NCBI GenBank assembly: GCA_030525745.1
Contig: JAUNED010000012.1
Span: 1 to 56,029 of the forward strand
Length of the DNA: 56,029 nucleotides
Direction: 5' to 3'
Source of the DNA: Lonepinella koalarum
GTDB taxonomy: Bacteria; Pseudomonadota; Gammaproteobacteria; Enterobacterales; Pasteurellaceae
Part shown: positions 1 to 9,661 of the stretch, piece after piece
Layout: each line of letters opens with the position of its first letter
Position numbering within the stretch: position 1 is the first letter of the stretch
Notes under the pieces: model-generated
The model's database searches: none
Told to the model about the DNA's origin: nothing
Seen by the model: only the letters and a program-made list of their open reading frames with translations
Position numbers and translations under genes: made by a program

Positions 1-41
1 ACGCCAACGCTTTAACAGCACAAGTGTACAAGCAGGGTTGA
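1..41 (+). CDS. gdhA: 3' end of probable glutamate dehydrogenase (partial)
   Basis: Only the last 12 codons and a TGA stop (39-41) lie in the window. The visible C-terminus reads ANALTAQVYKQG. The ANALTAQ part resembles the VADAMLAQ ending of NADP-specific glutamate dehydrogenase, and as I recall gdhA lies beside fur in Haemophilus influenzae. The identification rests on this short tail plus remembered synteny, so it is tentative. It converges on the fur operon, with a bidirectional terminator between them. Confidence 0.5.
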   Translation, partial: ANALTAQVYKQG

Positions 42-72
42 AGTATAGTTTTTAATAACTATCTTTAGATAG

Positions 73-108
73 AAAAAATCCCAAGGGTATATGCCCTAGG
101 GATTTTTT
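73..108. terminator. bidirectional Rho-independent terminator
   Basis: A ten-base stem (AAAAAATCCC at 73-82 with GGGATTTTTT at 99-108) encloses a second pairing, AGGG with CCCT. It has a T-run on one strand and an A-run on the other, so it can end both the rightward gdhA transcript and the leftward fur transcript. Confidence 0.8.
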
Positions 109-178
109 GTTTTGGGGTATTATACATATAAAAAAACAGCCCAGTTTAATCATAAACAGGACTGTTGTATTTCAATGA

Positions 179-607
179 TTATTTATCACATTTATCAATA
201 TCACCACATTTACCATAGAGATACAAATTATGGTTTTCTAATTGAATGCCATGTTGTTGGCTGATTTCTTTTTGACGTTTTTCGATGACTTCATCTTTAA
301 ATTCAAATACTTTTCCGCAATCAACACAAATAATGTGGTCGTGATGTTCACTTGGAGCTAATTCAAAAACAGATTTATTGCCTTCAAAATTATGACGAAT
401 CAAAATATGAGCTTCATCAAATTGGTTGAGAACGCGATAAACGGTAGCTAATCCGATTTCTTCACCTTGTTCTAGTAAAAGTTTATAGACATCTTCCGCT
501 GAAAAATGTTGGTTTTTATGTTCTTGCATTAATGCGAGGATGGTTAAACGTGGCTCAGTAATTTTTAAGCCTGCTTTTTTCAATAATTTGATATTTTCTT
601 CAGACAT
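179..607 (-). CDS. fur: ferric uptake regulator Fur
   Basis: A 142-aa iron-sensing repressor of the Fur family. The N-terminal winged-helix domain contains the recognition region GLATVYRVLNQF (about residues 52-63). The C-terminal dimerisation and metal-binding half has HHDH at 88-91, a CxxC pair at C94/C97 and a second pair at C134 and C140, the usual Fur metal-site layout. In the iron-bound state the family represses iron-acquisition genes. The start is supported by a strong AAGGAG just upstream. It is the last gene of a leftward ybfE-fldA-fur operon, 18 nt after fldA. The Fur-box-like site at the head of that operon suggests autoregulation. Confidence 0.97.
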   Translation of the reverse strand: MSEENIKLLKKAGLKITEPRLTILALMQEHKNQHFSAEDVYKLLLEQGEEIGLATVYRVLNQFDEAHILIRHNFEGNKSVFELAPSEHHDHIICVDCGKVFEFKDEVIEKRQKEISQQHGIQLENHNLYLYGKCGDIDKCDK

Positions 608-625
608 TTTTTTCTCCTTATTGCA

Positions 626-1150
626 TTAAGCCAATTCTGCTAAACACATTTCGTCATAGACCTGTTTAACCCAACGTTCAACACGTTCGGAAGTTAATTC
701 CGGCTGGCGATCTTCATCAATACATAAACCCACAAAGGTGTTTTCATCAATTAAAGCTTGAGAAACCTCAAAATTATAGCCTTCTGTCGGCCAGTGACCT
801 ACAATAATTGCACCATGAGGCTCGATAATATTGCGTACTGTTCCCATAGCATCACAGAAATATTCGGCATAGTCCTCTTGGTCGCCACAACCGTAGATCG
901 CAACTAATTTATCGGTAAAATCGATTTCTTCCAGTGTCGGGAAAAAATCATCCCAATCACATTGCGCTTCGCCGTAATACCAAGTAGGAATGCCGATAAT
1001 TAAAAAATCATAGGCTTCAATGTCTTCTTTGGTGCTTTTTGCAATATCGCGAATATCAACCAAATCATTGCCTAATTGTTTTTGAATGATTTTGGCAATG
1101 TTTTCTGTATTGCCAGTATCACTGCCGTAAAATAAACCAACAATCGCCAT
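626..1150 (-). CDS. fldA: flavodoxin I
   Basis: A 174-aa long-chain flavodoxin, a soluble FMN electron carrier. The phosphate-binding loop GSDTGNT is at residues 9-15. The two flavin-stacking loops follow, around PTWYYGE and around GCGDQEDYAEYF. Length matches enterobacterial FldA. Its ATG overlaps the ybfE stop in a TAATG arrangement, so the two are translationally coupled. The location directly before fur is conserved in gammaproteobacteria and fits use of flavodoxin when iron is scarce. Confidence 0.97.
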   Translation of the reverse strand: MAIVGLFYGSDTGNTENIAKIIQKQLGNDLVDIRDIAKSTKEDIEAYDFLIIGIPTWYYGEAQCDWDDFFPTLEEIDFTDKLVAIYGCGDQEDYAEYFCDAMGTVRNIIEPHGAIIVGHWPTEGYNFEVSQALIDENTFVGLCIDEDRQPELTSERVERWVKQVYDEMCLAELA

Positions 1151-1440
1151 TATGAATGTCCTGTGTGTTGTAAATTAAAGTGTTGTTGTAAAATTATTTC
1201 GATCAATTCCGCGCGGCTAACCGCTAAAAGGTTGGCAGAATGTTCCAATTTTTCCACTAAATCCTGATGTAATTTCAGCTCAACTCGTTTTAAACCGCAA
1301 GATTTATCACGGCGTAGCTGATTACGTTTATTTATGCGGATTTGTTGCTCTCGGCTTAGTGGATTGGTTTTGGGCCTTCCCACTTTTGGGGAAGTTGCAA
1401 ACAAATCTAACGTGATGCAATCTGCGTCTTGTTTTGCCAT
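1150..1440 (-). CDS. ybfE: YbfE family ribbon-helix-helix-like protein
   Basis: A 96-aa basic protein closely resembling E. coli YbfE along its length (TLDLFA, GRPKTNPLSR, INKRNQL, GLKRVELKL, SRAELIE). The C-terminal part looks like a ribbon-helix-helix DNA-binding fold. YbfE is known in E. coli as a LexA-regulated gene, but its function is not established, and I see no obvious SOS box here. I chose the ATG at 1440 because E. coli YbfE also begins MAK. An in-frame GTG at 1452 would add four residues, and neither start has a clear Shine-Dalgarno. It heads the ybfE-fldA-fur operon. Confidence 0.85.
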   Translation of the reverse strand: MAKQDADCITLDLFATSPKVGRPKTNPLSREQQIRINKRNQLRRDKSCGLKRVELKLHQDLVEKLEHSANLLAVSRAELIEIILQQHFNLQHTGHS

Positions 1441-1476
1441 ATTGAAAGTCACTAAACCGTAAATGCTTATCTAATT

Positions 1477-1515
1477 GATAATGATAAGCCTATTTGAGAA
1501 TTGGCGCAAACTATA
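1477..1515 (-). promoter_or_regulatory. promoter and putative Fur box of the ybfE-fldA-fur operon
   Basis: The stretch beginning GATAATGATAAG at 1477 matches about 14 of 19 positions of the Fur-box consensus GATAATGATAATCATTATC. On the minus strand a TATAGT -10-like hexamer (1510-1515) lies just upstream, which places the site at or just after the transcription start. No clear -35 is visible. Fur repression of its own operon is an inference from this site. Confidence 0.5.
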
Positions 1516-1577
1516 GCATAAATTTTGTGGGAATTAAACCGACACATTACGTAAAATCAGTAATTACCCTATCAGAG

Positions 1578-2360
1578 TTATGTATTAATAAATCGTTGAA
1601 TTGCACGTATTACGGCTTCAGATTTTTCAGCATGAACCCAATGCCCACTACCATTGATTGTAAATGAGGTGGCTTGTGGAAATTGGGTTAAAATTTGTGA
1701 GGTAAATTCCGGTAAAATGTAATCAGACAAACCGCCACGAATGAACAAGGTGGCTCCTTCATAATAGACATTATTCCAATCCATAATTTGACGATAATTT
1801 TGCCAAAGTGCGGTGACATTAAAGCGAAAATAATCAGGAGCTAATGGCTCGAAGGATTTTAACATAAATTGTTGTACTGCTTCGCTTTCAATATAGTGTG
1901 ATAATACCTGTTTGGCGGCTTGGCGAGTTGTGGGTTTTGCTGCTTTGACTGCAAAAAGCCCTTGAAAAACGCTGTCATGCCAATTATGTTGATAATTTAC
2001 AGGTGCAATATCAATAACTACAAGTTTTTCTATAATATCAGGTTGTATCGTAGCGGTTGCCATGGCAGTTTTTCCTCCCATAGAATGCCCAATAAGAATA
2101 ACTTTGTTTAGTTTCAAATGTGCTAATAAATTCAGTACGTCTATGGCCATCAATTTATAATTCATTTCAGAGGAATGAAAACTTTGTCCGTGATTGCGTA
2201 AATCAAGGCGTAAAAGCGGATAGTTTTCACTAAATGCGCGAGCGATGATACCGAGATTATTCATATCACCGAATAAGCCATGAATAAAAACTAAGGTCGG
2301 TTTATCGGCATTTTGAGGATTGGCATGAAATTGGTAATTTAGCAAAGTATTGTTATTCAT
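1578..2360 (-). CDS. ybfF: alpha/beta-hydrolase, YbfF-type esterase
   Basis: A 260-aa cytoplasmic serine hydrolase. The oxyanion region FIHGLFG comes first, the nucleophile elbow GHSMGG carries S93, and the catalytic His (H240) lies in GHWVHAEK, all as in E. coli YbfF, a short-chain acyl esterase. I chose the ATG at 2360 because it matches where YbfF proteins begin; the reading frame extends 20 codons further to a TTG with no family similarity. Neither has a strong ribosome site. It is transcribed away from the seqA-menE run, as in the fur-fldA-ybfE-ybfF-seqA neighbourhood of enterobacteria. Confidence 0.9.
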   Translation of the reverse strand: MNNNTLLNYQFHANPQNADKPTLVFIHGLFGDMNNLGIIARAFSENYPLLRLDLRNHGQSFHSSEMNYKLMAIDVLNLLAHLKLNKVILIGHSMGGKTAMATATIQPDIIEKLVVIDIAPVNYQHNWHDSVFQGLFAVKAAKPTTRQAAKQVLSHYIESEAVQQFMLKSFEPLAPDYFRFNVTALWQNYRQIMDWNNVYYEGATLFIRGGLSDYILPEFTSQILTQFPQATSFTINGSGHWVHAEKSEAVIRAIQRFINT

Positions 2361-2440
2361 TTTAGCGTGGAGAATTTGTTGATAAGCCGTTATAATGGCG
2401 AAATTGTAAGGAGAGTTCAAGGGATTTTACATAAAATATA

Positions 2441-3106
2441 ATGATGAAAAAGACACTTAATATTATTGATATTTTATTACTTACCTTAATATTTTTCGGT
2501 AGTCCTATTTATGATTCTTTACAACAATATGTTGAATTACAACAAATCGGGCAGGAAATACCGACAGAATGGGCATTGAGTGATCAGGATAATTATGATC
2601 TGCTGATTTTTGAAATGATCGCTTTATTCGTTGCTTTTATTTATTTGCGTTGGCGACATTTCGATTTTAAACAGCTGAATTTTTCCGTGAATAAATGGAC
2701 ATTGCCTTTAGCGCTATTATTTATTTTGTTGTCAGGTGGTATTACACATTTATTTTATTCATTAATGCCTTTGCTTATGGATGAAACAGATCTTTCGCCC
2801 AAATTAGACATACTTAGCTATTTTTCATTCTCATTAATTTTAGTTGCATTGTTAAACGGATTTTATGAGGAAGTGTATTTTTTGGGCTTAATTTTTGCTG
2901 TGCCTAAAAATCGTCTGATTTATGTGGTGATTTTCAGTTTGGTGGTACGTTTTTTATTTCATACATATCAGGGCTTATTTTCAGCGGTGGGTGTGGCGTT
3001 ATTCGGTATTATTTTGGTTTTTTTACGTTGGCGTTTTTCGGTCTTAATTCCCTTTATGTTGGCACATAGCTTTTTTGATGTGTTTGGTTTAGGTTTACCG
3101 TTTTAA
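2441..3106 (+). CDS. CPBP-family intramembrane protease-like protein
   Basis: A 221-aa hydrophobic protein with about six membrane segments. It carries the CPBP (CAAX protease/bacteriocin-processing) signatures: EE in GFYEEVYFLG (motif 1), FLFHTYQG (motif 2, His) and MLAHSFFDV (motif 3, His). Family members cleave inside membranes or act in bacteriocin self-immunity; the substrate here is unknown. The canonical motif 1 is EExxxR, and the Arg position holds Phe/Leu here, so activity is uncertain. Two adjacent ATG codons (2441, 2444) are possible starts without a clear Shine-Dalgarno. It sits between ybfF and seqA, where enterobacteria have no such gene. Confidence 0.75.
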   Translation: MMKKTLNIIDILLLTLIFFGSPIYDSLQQYVELQQIGQEIPTEWALSDQDNYDLLIFEMIALFVAFIYLRWRHFDFKQLNFSVNKWTLPLALLFILLSGGITHLFYSLMPLLMDETDLSPKLDILSYFSFSLILVALLNGFYEEVYFLGLIFAVPKNRLIYVVIFSLVVRFLFHTYQGLFSAVGVALFGIILVFLRWRFSVLIPFMLAHSFFDVFGLGLPF

Positions 3107-3170
3107 CAAAATCGGACTATAATCATCAATACCCCCTAATCAGGTAGCTGTTTTATTGTGAGAGGATAAA

Positions 3171-3842
3171 ATGAAAATTATCGAAGTTGATGAAGAATTA
3201 TATCAATACATAGCAGGGCAAACACAGTCCATTGGAGAAAGTGCCTCTGATATTTTACGGCGCTTGTTAAATTTGCCTCTTTCGACAATCAGCCATTCCC
3301 CTTTGAATTTTAGTGAAATTCAGTCCGAAGCTGAGACTAACTTTACCCATTCGTCTCAACATAAGCCTGAAAGTGCGGTAGAAATTACCGCTGTTTTGAA
3401 GGAACAAATAAAAACAGGAAGTGTATCAGTACAAACTCAAGAAATGGGGCAAACCCAAATCGCATTTACTGGCTCAGATACTGTGGCGATAGCATTGCAG
3501 GATTTACTGAACTCCGACAATTTTCAGCAAGAAACAAAAGCCGTTAATCGCTTTTTGGGGATTTTATCTCAACTCTATGTTGCTGATATGCAGGCATTTG
3601 CTCAAGCAATTGATAGTCAAAGTGTGCAAGGTCGTACTCGTACTTATTTTGCCAAAGACGAGCAGACTCTGCTTGTTTGTGGTAATCATACCAAGCCGAA
3701 ACAAATTCCAAATTCGCCATATTGGGTCATTACCAATAATAATAGTGGACGGAAAATGATTATGTTAGAAGGTATTATGCGTGGAATGCAGTTGTCGGAA
3801 TCCTTAATTAATGAAGTTCAAGATGCCTTTGTAGGAGGCTAA
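3171..3842 (+). CDS. seqA: replication initiation negative modulator SeqA
   Basis: A 223-aa protein with the SeqA N-terminal oligomerisation segment (IEVDEELYQYIA and IGESASDILRRLL). A poorly conserved linker leads to the C-terminal hemimethylated-GATC-binding domain, where GRTRTYFA lies near residue 152. SeqA sequesters newly replicated oriC and delays re-initiation. A good GAGAGG ribosome site precedes the ATG. The linker is longer than in E. coli SeqA (181 aa). It is followed by menE only 3 nt downstream, so they are probably cotranscribed. Confidence 0.95.
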   Translation: MKIIEVDEELYQYIAGQTQSIGESASDILRRLLNLPLSTISHSPLNFSEIQSEAETNFTHSSQHKPESAVEITAVLKEQIKTGSVSVQTQEMGQTQIAFTGSDTVAIALQDLLNSDNFQQETKAVNRFLGILSQLYVADMQAFAQAIDSQSVQGRTRTYFAKDEQTLLVCGNHTKPKQIPNSPYWVITNNNSGRKMIMLEGIMRGMQLSESLINEVQDAFVGG

Positions 3843-3845
3843 ACT

Positions 3846-5216
3846 TTGTTTCCTTGGCAACAGCACGCAAATTCTCATCGCCAATTTGAAACCGCCTTGC
3901 AAGATTTCTCGCAGGGCGTTGCTTTTGATTGGCGCACGTTGTCGGAAAAAATTGATGAAGCTGCAATATGGTTAAAACAAAATCAAGTGGTAATTGGAGT
4001 CGGTGTTGCTTTAGAGGGGAAAAACAGTTTTGCTTTACTTTGTTATTATTTGGCGGCATTGCAATTGAATGCAAGAGTATTACTACTTAACCCTGAATTT
4101 TCTCAGGAAAAAAAAGATAAATTGTTACGCCATAATCAGGTGTCACTTTTAGTAAAATTTGAGCAAAACCAACCGCACTTTTCGTTATTAAAAGATGGGG
4201 TAGTGAATACAGATTTTGCTTGTACAATGACACTAACATCAGGTTCCAGTGGATTCCCTAAAGCAGTTGTACATAAGGTGCAAGCTCATTTGGATAATGC
4301 ACAAGGTGTTTGTGAATTGATGCAATTTCAATCAATTCATTCCTGGTTATTATCATTACCCTTGTACCATGTGTCAGGACAGGGAATTGTATGGCGCTGG
4401 TTATTGCAAGGGGCTGAATTGCAATTACCAAGTGAAGATTTTTATGCATCCGTATTGAATGCGACGCATGTTTCTCTCGTGCCGACACAAGCTCAGCGAT
4501 TAATTGATTTTCTGCAAAAAATGCCACAAAGTGCGGTCAAATTACAGCGAGTTTTACTGGGTGGTGCCGTTATTCCGGTGGAAATCACCGAAAAACTCAC
4601 TGCACTTGGTATTCAAAGCTATGTGGGTTATGGTTTAACAGAAATGGCCTCTACAGTTTGTGCAAAACCAGCTAATGGTGAAAAAGGGGTAGGTTGCCCT
4701 TTGCATGGTCGAGAGGTAGATATTCGCTGTGAAGCAGTATTTTTAAGAGGTGCAGGATTGGCCTTAGGCTATTGGAAAGAGGGCAATATTGAACCTTTAA
4801 CAGATAAACAGGGCTGGTTTGAAAGCAAAGATCGGGGGATGTGGCAAGACAATCAACTTCATATCTTAGGCCGTTTGGATAATATGTTTATTTCGGGAGG
4901 AGAAAATATCCAGCCTGAAGAAATTGAACAGTTGATGTTGCAATTTCCATTATTAGAACAAGTGGTTGTATTGCCTGTTGATGATCCTGAGTTTGGTCAG
5001 CGACCTGTGGCGATGGTCAAGTTCAGTGGGGAAGCGAGTGTCAACGTTTTAGAAAAGAGTAAGGTAGAAGAATTACGTCTTTTTCTGCGGAATAAAATAG
5101 AAAAATTTAAGCAACCGATAGAATATTTTCCATTGCAAACTGAATATTTAGGGCAAATTAAAATCAGCCGGACAGAGCTGAAAAAACAGTTAGATATACG
5201 ATTAGGAAAGAATTAA
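3846..5216 (+). CDS. menE: 2-succinylbenzoate-CoA ligase
   Basis: A 456-aa ANL-superfamily adenylate-forming enzyme. It activates o-succinylbenzoate with ATP and CoA in menaquinone synthesis. The AMP-binding loop TSGSSGFPK lies near residue 131, the GYGLTEMAST motif follows, and the C-terminal hinge GRLDNMFISGGENI and the late lysine region KISRTELKKQ complete the fold. The start is a TTG, decided by a perfect AGGAGG at 3833-3838 seven bases upstream, inside the end of seqA. The other menaquinone gene in the window, menB, lies 25 kb away on the opposite strand. Confidence 0.93.
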   Translation: MFPWQQHANSHRQFETALQDFSQGVAFDWRTLSEKIDEAAIWLKQNQVVIGVGVALEGKNSFALLCYYLAALQLNARVLLLNPEFSQEKKDKLLRHNQVSLLVKFEQNQPHFSLLKDGVVNTDFACTMTLTSGSSGFPKAVVHKVQAHLDNAQGVCELMQFQSIHSWLLSLPLYHVSGQGIVWRWLLQGAELQLPSEDFYASVLNATHVSLVPTQAQRLIDFLQKMPQSAVKLQRVLLGGAVIPVEITEKLTALGIQSYVGYGLTEMASTVCAKPANGEKGVGCPLHGREVDIRCEAVFLRGAGLALGYWKEGNIEPLTDKQGWFESKDRGMWQDNQLHILGRLDNMFISGGENIQPEEIEQLMLQFPLLEQVVVLPVDDPEFGQRPVAMVKFSGEASVNVLEKSKVEELRLFLRNKIEKFKQPIEYFPLQTEYLGQIKISRTELKKQLDIRLGKN

Positions 5217-8200
5217 TGAAGTTAAAACAACTCTATTTTTTAGCCTTGTGTGGCTTAGGTGTTGTTGCAAATGCAACTGCAGTAGATTTGCCTAAAACGC
5301 AAGAGATAAAAAAACAAATTGATGCTGTTAAAAAAGAAACGCAAACTGATTTGACTAAAGCTATATTGCTGAATTTAGACGATACCTTGGTATTGTTGGA
5401 GCAAATTGATAAGCAGAAAGTCGATACAGATAAATTACGCCAGCAAATTGCTACTGCGGCAAAAGCCTTGAAAATCAGCCAAGAAAATATTGAAAAACTG
5501 AAAACAAATGGGAAAAGCATTGAGCAGCTAACTAACGGCTTGTCAATCAGATCCTTAGATGAATTAAAGAGCATGTTGAGTGGTATTAGCAGCAAAGCAG
5601 ATAGCGTACAGTCTGAATTAACTGATTTACACAGTTTATTACTATCGCAAAAAACAGTACCGGAACGCACGCAAGTGAGTTTGTCTTCAAATGTGACTCG
5701 CATGCAGGAACTTAATAAGTTATTGGCAAAGGCGGACAATAGTGAGTCTTTGAAAAATAAGCTCGCCACGGAACTGGAACTATTACAGCTGAAAAATGAG
5801 TATAGTCAAATTTTGCTAAACGGCAATGATGCATTGACTTCTCTTTATACCGCTCAGGTGGAAGAAAAAACAGTAGAACAGCAGCAATTGCAAGCTGAAC
5901 TAAATGCCTTGCAAACGGCAATTAATGCAAAAAACCTACAAGCTTCACAAAAACAAGTGGCACAAGCCGAGCAATCCAAAGAACAAAATAGCCAGTCTAA
6001 TCCGTTGATTTTAAGAGAGTTGGATTTTAATACTAAAATCAGCGAGGAATTATTAAGCCAAACGGCCACATTAAATGCGTTGTCTCAAGATAATTTACGC
6101 ATTAAAAATGTGTTGGATAATTTGCAGCAAACCCAACGCAATATTGAGGAGCAAATCAGTGCCTTACAGGGAACATTAGTGCTTTCCCGTATTATTAATA
6201 AACAACAGCAATCTTTACCGCAAGATCAGCTTATTTCCGGGCTTTCTAAGCAAATTACCGACTTGCGGGTAAGGATTTTTGATATTACTGAGTTTCGGGA
6301 TCGCATTAGTGATACTGACGCTTATATCACCAATTTAGAACGCAGTGAAAAAACGCAATTTAGCGCTAAAGAGCGGTCAAAATTAAGTGAGATTTTGCAA
6401 GAAAGAGATAAAGTATTGGCCGATTTGTTGAAGCAGTTAAATAATCAACTGAATTTATCAATTAATATTGAATTAAATCAAAAACAGGTTCAAACAATCA
6501 GCCAAGCCTTGCAAAGTAAATTGCAGGAACAAAGTTTCTGGGTAAAAAGTAATAACCCTATTGATTTAACATGGTTTAGGCATTTCTTTAATTTGGCCGG
6601 TTCGCAAGTGCGTGATATTACGAAGGCCTTGGATTTTTCCAATTGGCGTGATAATGCCTTACCTGCGGGTGGGTTAATTGCTTTATTATTAGCATTATAT
6701 GCGTTGATTATACGGCGTAAAAAACATATTAAACAGTATTTAACCGATATTAATAATCAACTTAAAACTATTAAAACCGACAGTCAATGGCTTACCCCGA
6801 AAGCGATCTTTTGGACATTGATTTTATGTTTGCCGAGTACTTTATTATTTTTAACCGCTTTTGTAGCCATTACCTATATTGCTTTCCGTGACCCGACTCA
6901 AGTTTGGGCTTGGGGGCTAAAAATGGCTGCATATTGGTTGTATTTCACTTTTATGATTGCCTTGTTGCGTCCGAACGGTATGGCAAATCGCCATTTTAAA
7001 ATGCCACCTAAAAATGCTGAAAACTTCAGCCGTATTTTAAAATCTACGGTATGGATTGTGGCACTGTTAGTGAATACCTCTATTTTTACTCATTTAGAAA
7101 GCGGCGTATCTTATGATGTATTAGGTCAGGTCTTAACCATTTTAGTTTTGGTACTGACGATTTTTATTATCGGGCCTGCATTTCGTGGAGCTATTTCGTC
7201 GTATCAAGATGCAGCAGATAAAGAATTGGGATCAAGTACCTATTTGCTGACATTTATTCGAATTGTCTTATTATTAGCCCCTGTGATCTTAATAGGGTTG
7301 ATTGTAATGGGGTATTATTACACTGCATTAGTGCTGATTGAACATTTGATCCTATCCTATTTGGCATTTACAACTTGGTTATTAATTCGCAATGTGGTTT
7401 ATCGGAGTTTGGATATTTATGCCCGTCGCCTTGCCCGTCGCCGTTTGGAAGACAAATTGGAAGAAAAGCGAGAGAAAGCCTTGCGTGAAGCCAATATGGA
7501 AAATAAAGACGATGAAGATCCAACCTTTGAAGTACAAGATGAAAGTTTGGCCGTGAATGACATCAAGGGGCAAGTGCAAAGAATGGCAGACTTTGTATTG
7601 TGGATAGGCTTATTTGTGTTGATTTATATGGTATGGTCAGATTTACTGACGGTGGCATATTATCTCGACGGTGTAACTCTGTGGCAGCAAAGTGTAGCAG
7701 GTGCAACGGGAACTGTGATGGAATCGGTGACATTGCTGAATTTGCTGATTGCAATGATTGTATTGGCAGTGACTTATGTATTGGTTAGGAATATCGGTGG
7801 CTTACTGGAAATGTTGATTTTTTCTCATATTAAGCTTTCGCAAGGTACACCATACACACTTACTACCTTATTGACATATATATTAATTGCTGTGGGCGCT
7901 GCATTAGCATTCTCTACTTTGGGCATGTCTTGGTCAAAACTACAATGGTTATTTGCTGCACTTTCGGTGGGCTTGGGTTTTGGTATGCAGGAAATTTTTG
8001 CAAATTTCGTTTCAGGCATTATCATTTTATTTGAACGCCCTGTAAGAATAGGTGATGTGATTACTATCGGGCAATTTAGCGGCACTGTGTCAAAAATCAG
8101 AATCAGAGCGACAACGCTCGTTGATTTTGACGGTAAAGAAGTTATTGTACCGAATAAAGCCTTTGTAACAGAACGTTTGGTAAACTGGGCATTAAGTAAT

Positions 8201-8554
8201 ACGACTACTCGGGTTGTTATCCGTGTAGGTGTGGCCTATGGTTCAGATTTAGAATTGGTCAAAAAATTGTTATTACAGGCAGCGAATGAAAGTGAACGAG
8301 TATTAAAAGAGCCAGCGCCAAAAGCCTTTTTCTTGACATTTGGTGCAAGTACCCTAGATCATGAATTACGGGTTTATGTTGATCAATTAAGTGATCGTAA
8401 TCCAACTGTGGATTTCTTAAACCGACGTATTAATCAGCTCTTTAACGAACATGGCATTGACATTGCGTTCAACCAATTAGATGTCAATATTACCAATCAA
8501 GAACTTAATCTTGATATTAAGCAACATAATATAAAGGAAACAAAGGAAAAATAA
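5216..8554 (+). CDS. mscK: mechanosensitive channel MscK (KefA)
   Basis: A 1112-aa inner-membrane channel of the MscS superfamily, near E. coli MscK length. A signal peptide ends about residue 22, then a Gln-rich, largely coiled-coil periplasmic domain runs to about 480. A block of membrane segments follows, with a charged cytoplasmic loop near 740-770. The conserved pore helix and MscS domain ([16 protein letters not shown], then [11 protein letters not shown]) lie around residues 910-950. The family opens under membrane tension; MscK also responds to external K+ in E. coli. Its ATG overlaps the menE stop (TAATG) behind AGGAAAG. Confidence 0.95.
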   Translation: MKLKQLYFLALCGLGVVANATAVDLPKTQEIKKQIDAVKKETQTDLTKAILLNLDDTLVLLEQIDKQKVDTDKLRQQIATAAKALKISQENIEKLKTNGKSIEQLTNGLSIRSLDELKSMLSGISSKADSVQSELTDLHSLLLSQKTVPERTQVSLSSNVTRMQELNKLLAKADNSESLKNKLATELELLQLKNEYSQILLNGNDALTSLYTAQVEEKTVEQQQLQAELNALQTAINAKNLQASQKQVAQAEQSKEQNSQSNPLILRELDFNTKISEELLSQTATLNALSQDNLRIKNVLDNLQQTQRNIEEQISALQGTLVLSRIINKQQQSLPQDQLISGLSKQITDLRVRIFDITEFRDRISDTDAYITNLERSEKTQFSAKERSKLSEILQERDKVLADLLKQLNNQLNLSINIELNQKQVQTISQALQSKLQEQSFWVKSNNPIDLTWFRHFFNLAGSQVRDITKALDFSNWRDNALPAGGLIALLLALYALIIRRKKHIKQYLTDINNQLKTIKTDSQWLTPKAIFWTLILCLPSTLLFLTAFVAITYIAFRDPTQVWAWGLKMAAYWLYFTFMIALLRPNGMANRHFKMPPKNAENFSRILKSTVWIVALLVNTSIFTHLESGVSYDVLGQVLTILVLVLTIFIIGPAFRGAISSYQDAADKELGSSTYLLTFIRIVLLLAPVILIGLIVMGYYYTALVLIEHLILSYLAFTTWLLIRNVVYRSLDIYARRLARRRLEDKLEEKREKALREANMENKDDEDPTFEVQDESLAVNDIKGQVQRMADFVLWIGLFVLIYMVWSDLLTVAYYLDGVTLWQQSVAGATGTVMESVTLLNLLIAMIVLAVTYVLVRNIGGLLEMLIFSHIKLSQGTPYTLTTLLTYILIAVGAALAFSTLGMSWSKLQWLFAALSVGLGFGMQEIFANFVSGIIILFERPVRIGDVITIGQFSGTVSKIRIRATTLVDFDGKEVIVPNKAFVTERLVNWALSNTTTRVVIRVGVAYGSDLELVKKLLLQAANESERVLKEPAPKAFFLTFGASTLDHELRVYVDQLSDRNPTVDFLNRRINQLFNEHGIDIAFNQLDVNITNQELNLDIKQHNIKETKEK

Positions 8555-9636
8555 TGTCAGGTAACAGTATAGGGCAACTTTTTCGTGTCACCACTTTTGG
8601 AGAGTCTCACGGTATTGCATTGGGTTGTATTGTGGACGGAGTACCGCCAAATATGGCTTTAAGTGAAGCCGATATTCAACCGGATTTGGATCGCCGCAAA
8701 CCGGGGACTTCCCGTTATACCACGCCACGTCGAGAAGACGATGAAGTACAAATTTTATCCGGTGTATTTGAGGGCAAAACTACGGGGACAAGTATCGGTT
8801 TAATGATCAAAAACGGCGATCAACGCTCACAAGATTATGGCGATATTATGGATAAATTTCGCCCGGGGCATGCTGATTTTACTTATCAGCAAAAATACGG
8901 CATTCGTGATTATCGTGGGGGGGGGCGTTCTTCTGCACGTGAGACGGCAATGCGTGTGGCTGCCGGTGCAATTGCCAAAAAATATTTGCGAGAACAATTT
9001 GGTATAGAAGTTCGAGGCTATTTATCTCAAATCGGAGAGGTAGAAATTGATCCAAACTCTGTTTCGGATATTACCAATATTGACTGGGAATTTGTCAATA
9101 GCAACCCATTTTTCAGTCCAGATCAAAGTGCGGTGGAAAAATTTGATGAATTGATCCGAGAATTAAAAAAAGAAGGTAATTCTATTGGAGCAAAATTGAC
9201 TGTTATTGCAGAAAATGTACCGGTAGGCTTGGGGGAACCTGTATTTGATCGTCTGGATGCTGATTTAGCACATGCTTTAATGGGGATAAACGCAGTGAAA
9301 GCAGTGGAAATTGGTGACGGTTTTGATGTGGTTTCACAAAAAGGTACGGAACATCGTGATGAAATGACACCGCAGGGGTTCTTATCTAATCATGCCGGTG
9401 GTATTTTAGGTGGCATCAGCAATGGTCAGCCGATTATTGCCACCGTTGCCTTAAAACCGACCTCGAGCATTACTATTCCGGGGAGAACAGTGAATCTTGC
9501 TAATGAGCCGGTAGAATTGATTACTAAAGGTCGTCATGACCCTTGTGTCGGTATTCGTGCCGTACCCATTGCAGAAGCGATGGTAGCCATTGTGTTGTTG
9601 GATCATTTATTGCGTTTCAAAGCACAATGTCGATAA
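8554..9636 (+). CDS. aroC: chorismate synthase
   Basis: A 360-aa enzyme that converts EPSP to chorismate using reduced FMN, the last shikimate step. Signatures are GESHG near residue 17, the [10 protein letters not shown] region, [12 protein letters not shown] and the late GRHDPC segment. Its ATG overlaps the mscK stop (TAATG), with AAGGAAA upstream. The three glycines of YRGGGR are encoded within an uninterrupted run of nine G residues at 8917-8925, an unusual homopolymer for an essential gene. Confidence 0.98.
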   Translation: MSGNSIGQLFRVTTFGESHGIALGCIVDGVPPNMALSEADIQPDLDRRKPGTSRYTTPRREDDEVQILSGVFEGKTTGTSIGLMIKNGDQRSQDYGDIMDKFRPGHADFTYQQKYGIRDYRGGGRSSARETAMRVAAGAIAKKYLREQFGIEVRGYLSQIGEVEIDPNSVSDITNIDWEFVNSNPFFSPDQSAVEKFDELIRELKKEGNSIGAKLTVIAENVPVGLGEPVFDRLDADLAHALMGINAVKAVEIGDGFDVVSQKGTEHRDEMTPQGFLSNHAGGILGGISNGQPIIATVALKPTSSITIPGRTVNLANEPVELITKGRHDPCVGIRAVPIAEAMVAIVLLDHLLRFKAQCR

Positions 9637-9661
9637 CCAGAATGAACCTAAGAAGTATAAT

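Noticed and set aside
5233-5769. Leftward 178-aa open frame opposite the start of mscK.
   Set aside because: It lies wholly opposite the coiled-coil coding part of mscK, has Ser/Cys/Phe-rich shadow composition and lacks a ribosome site.
9590-9661. Longer MepA start inside aroC.
   Set aside because: The extra residues lie before a proper signal peptide that begins at the ATG 9662, so the extension is unlikely.
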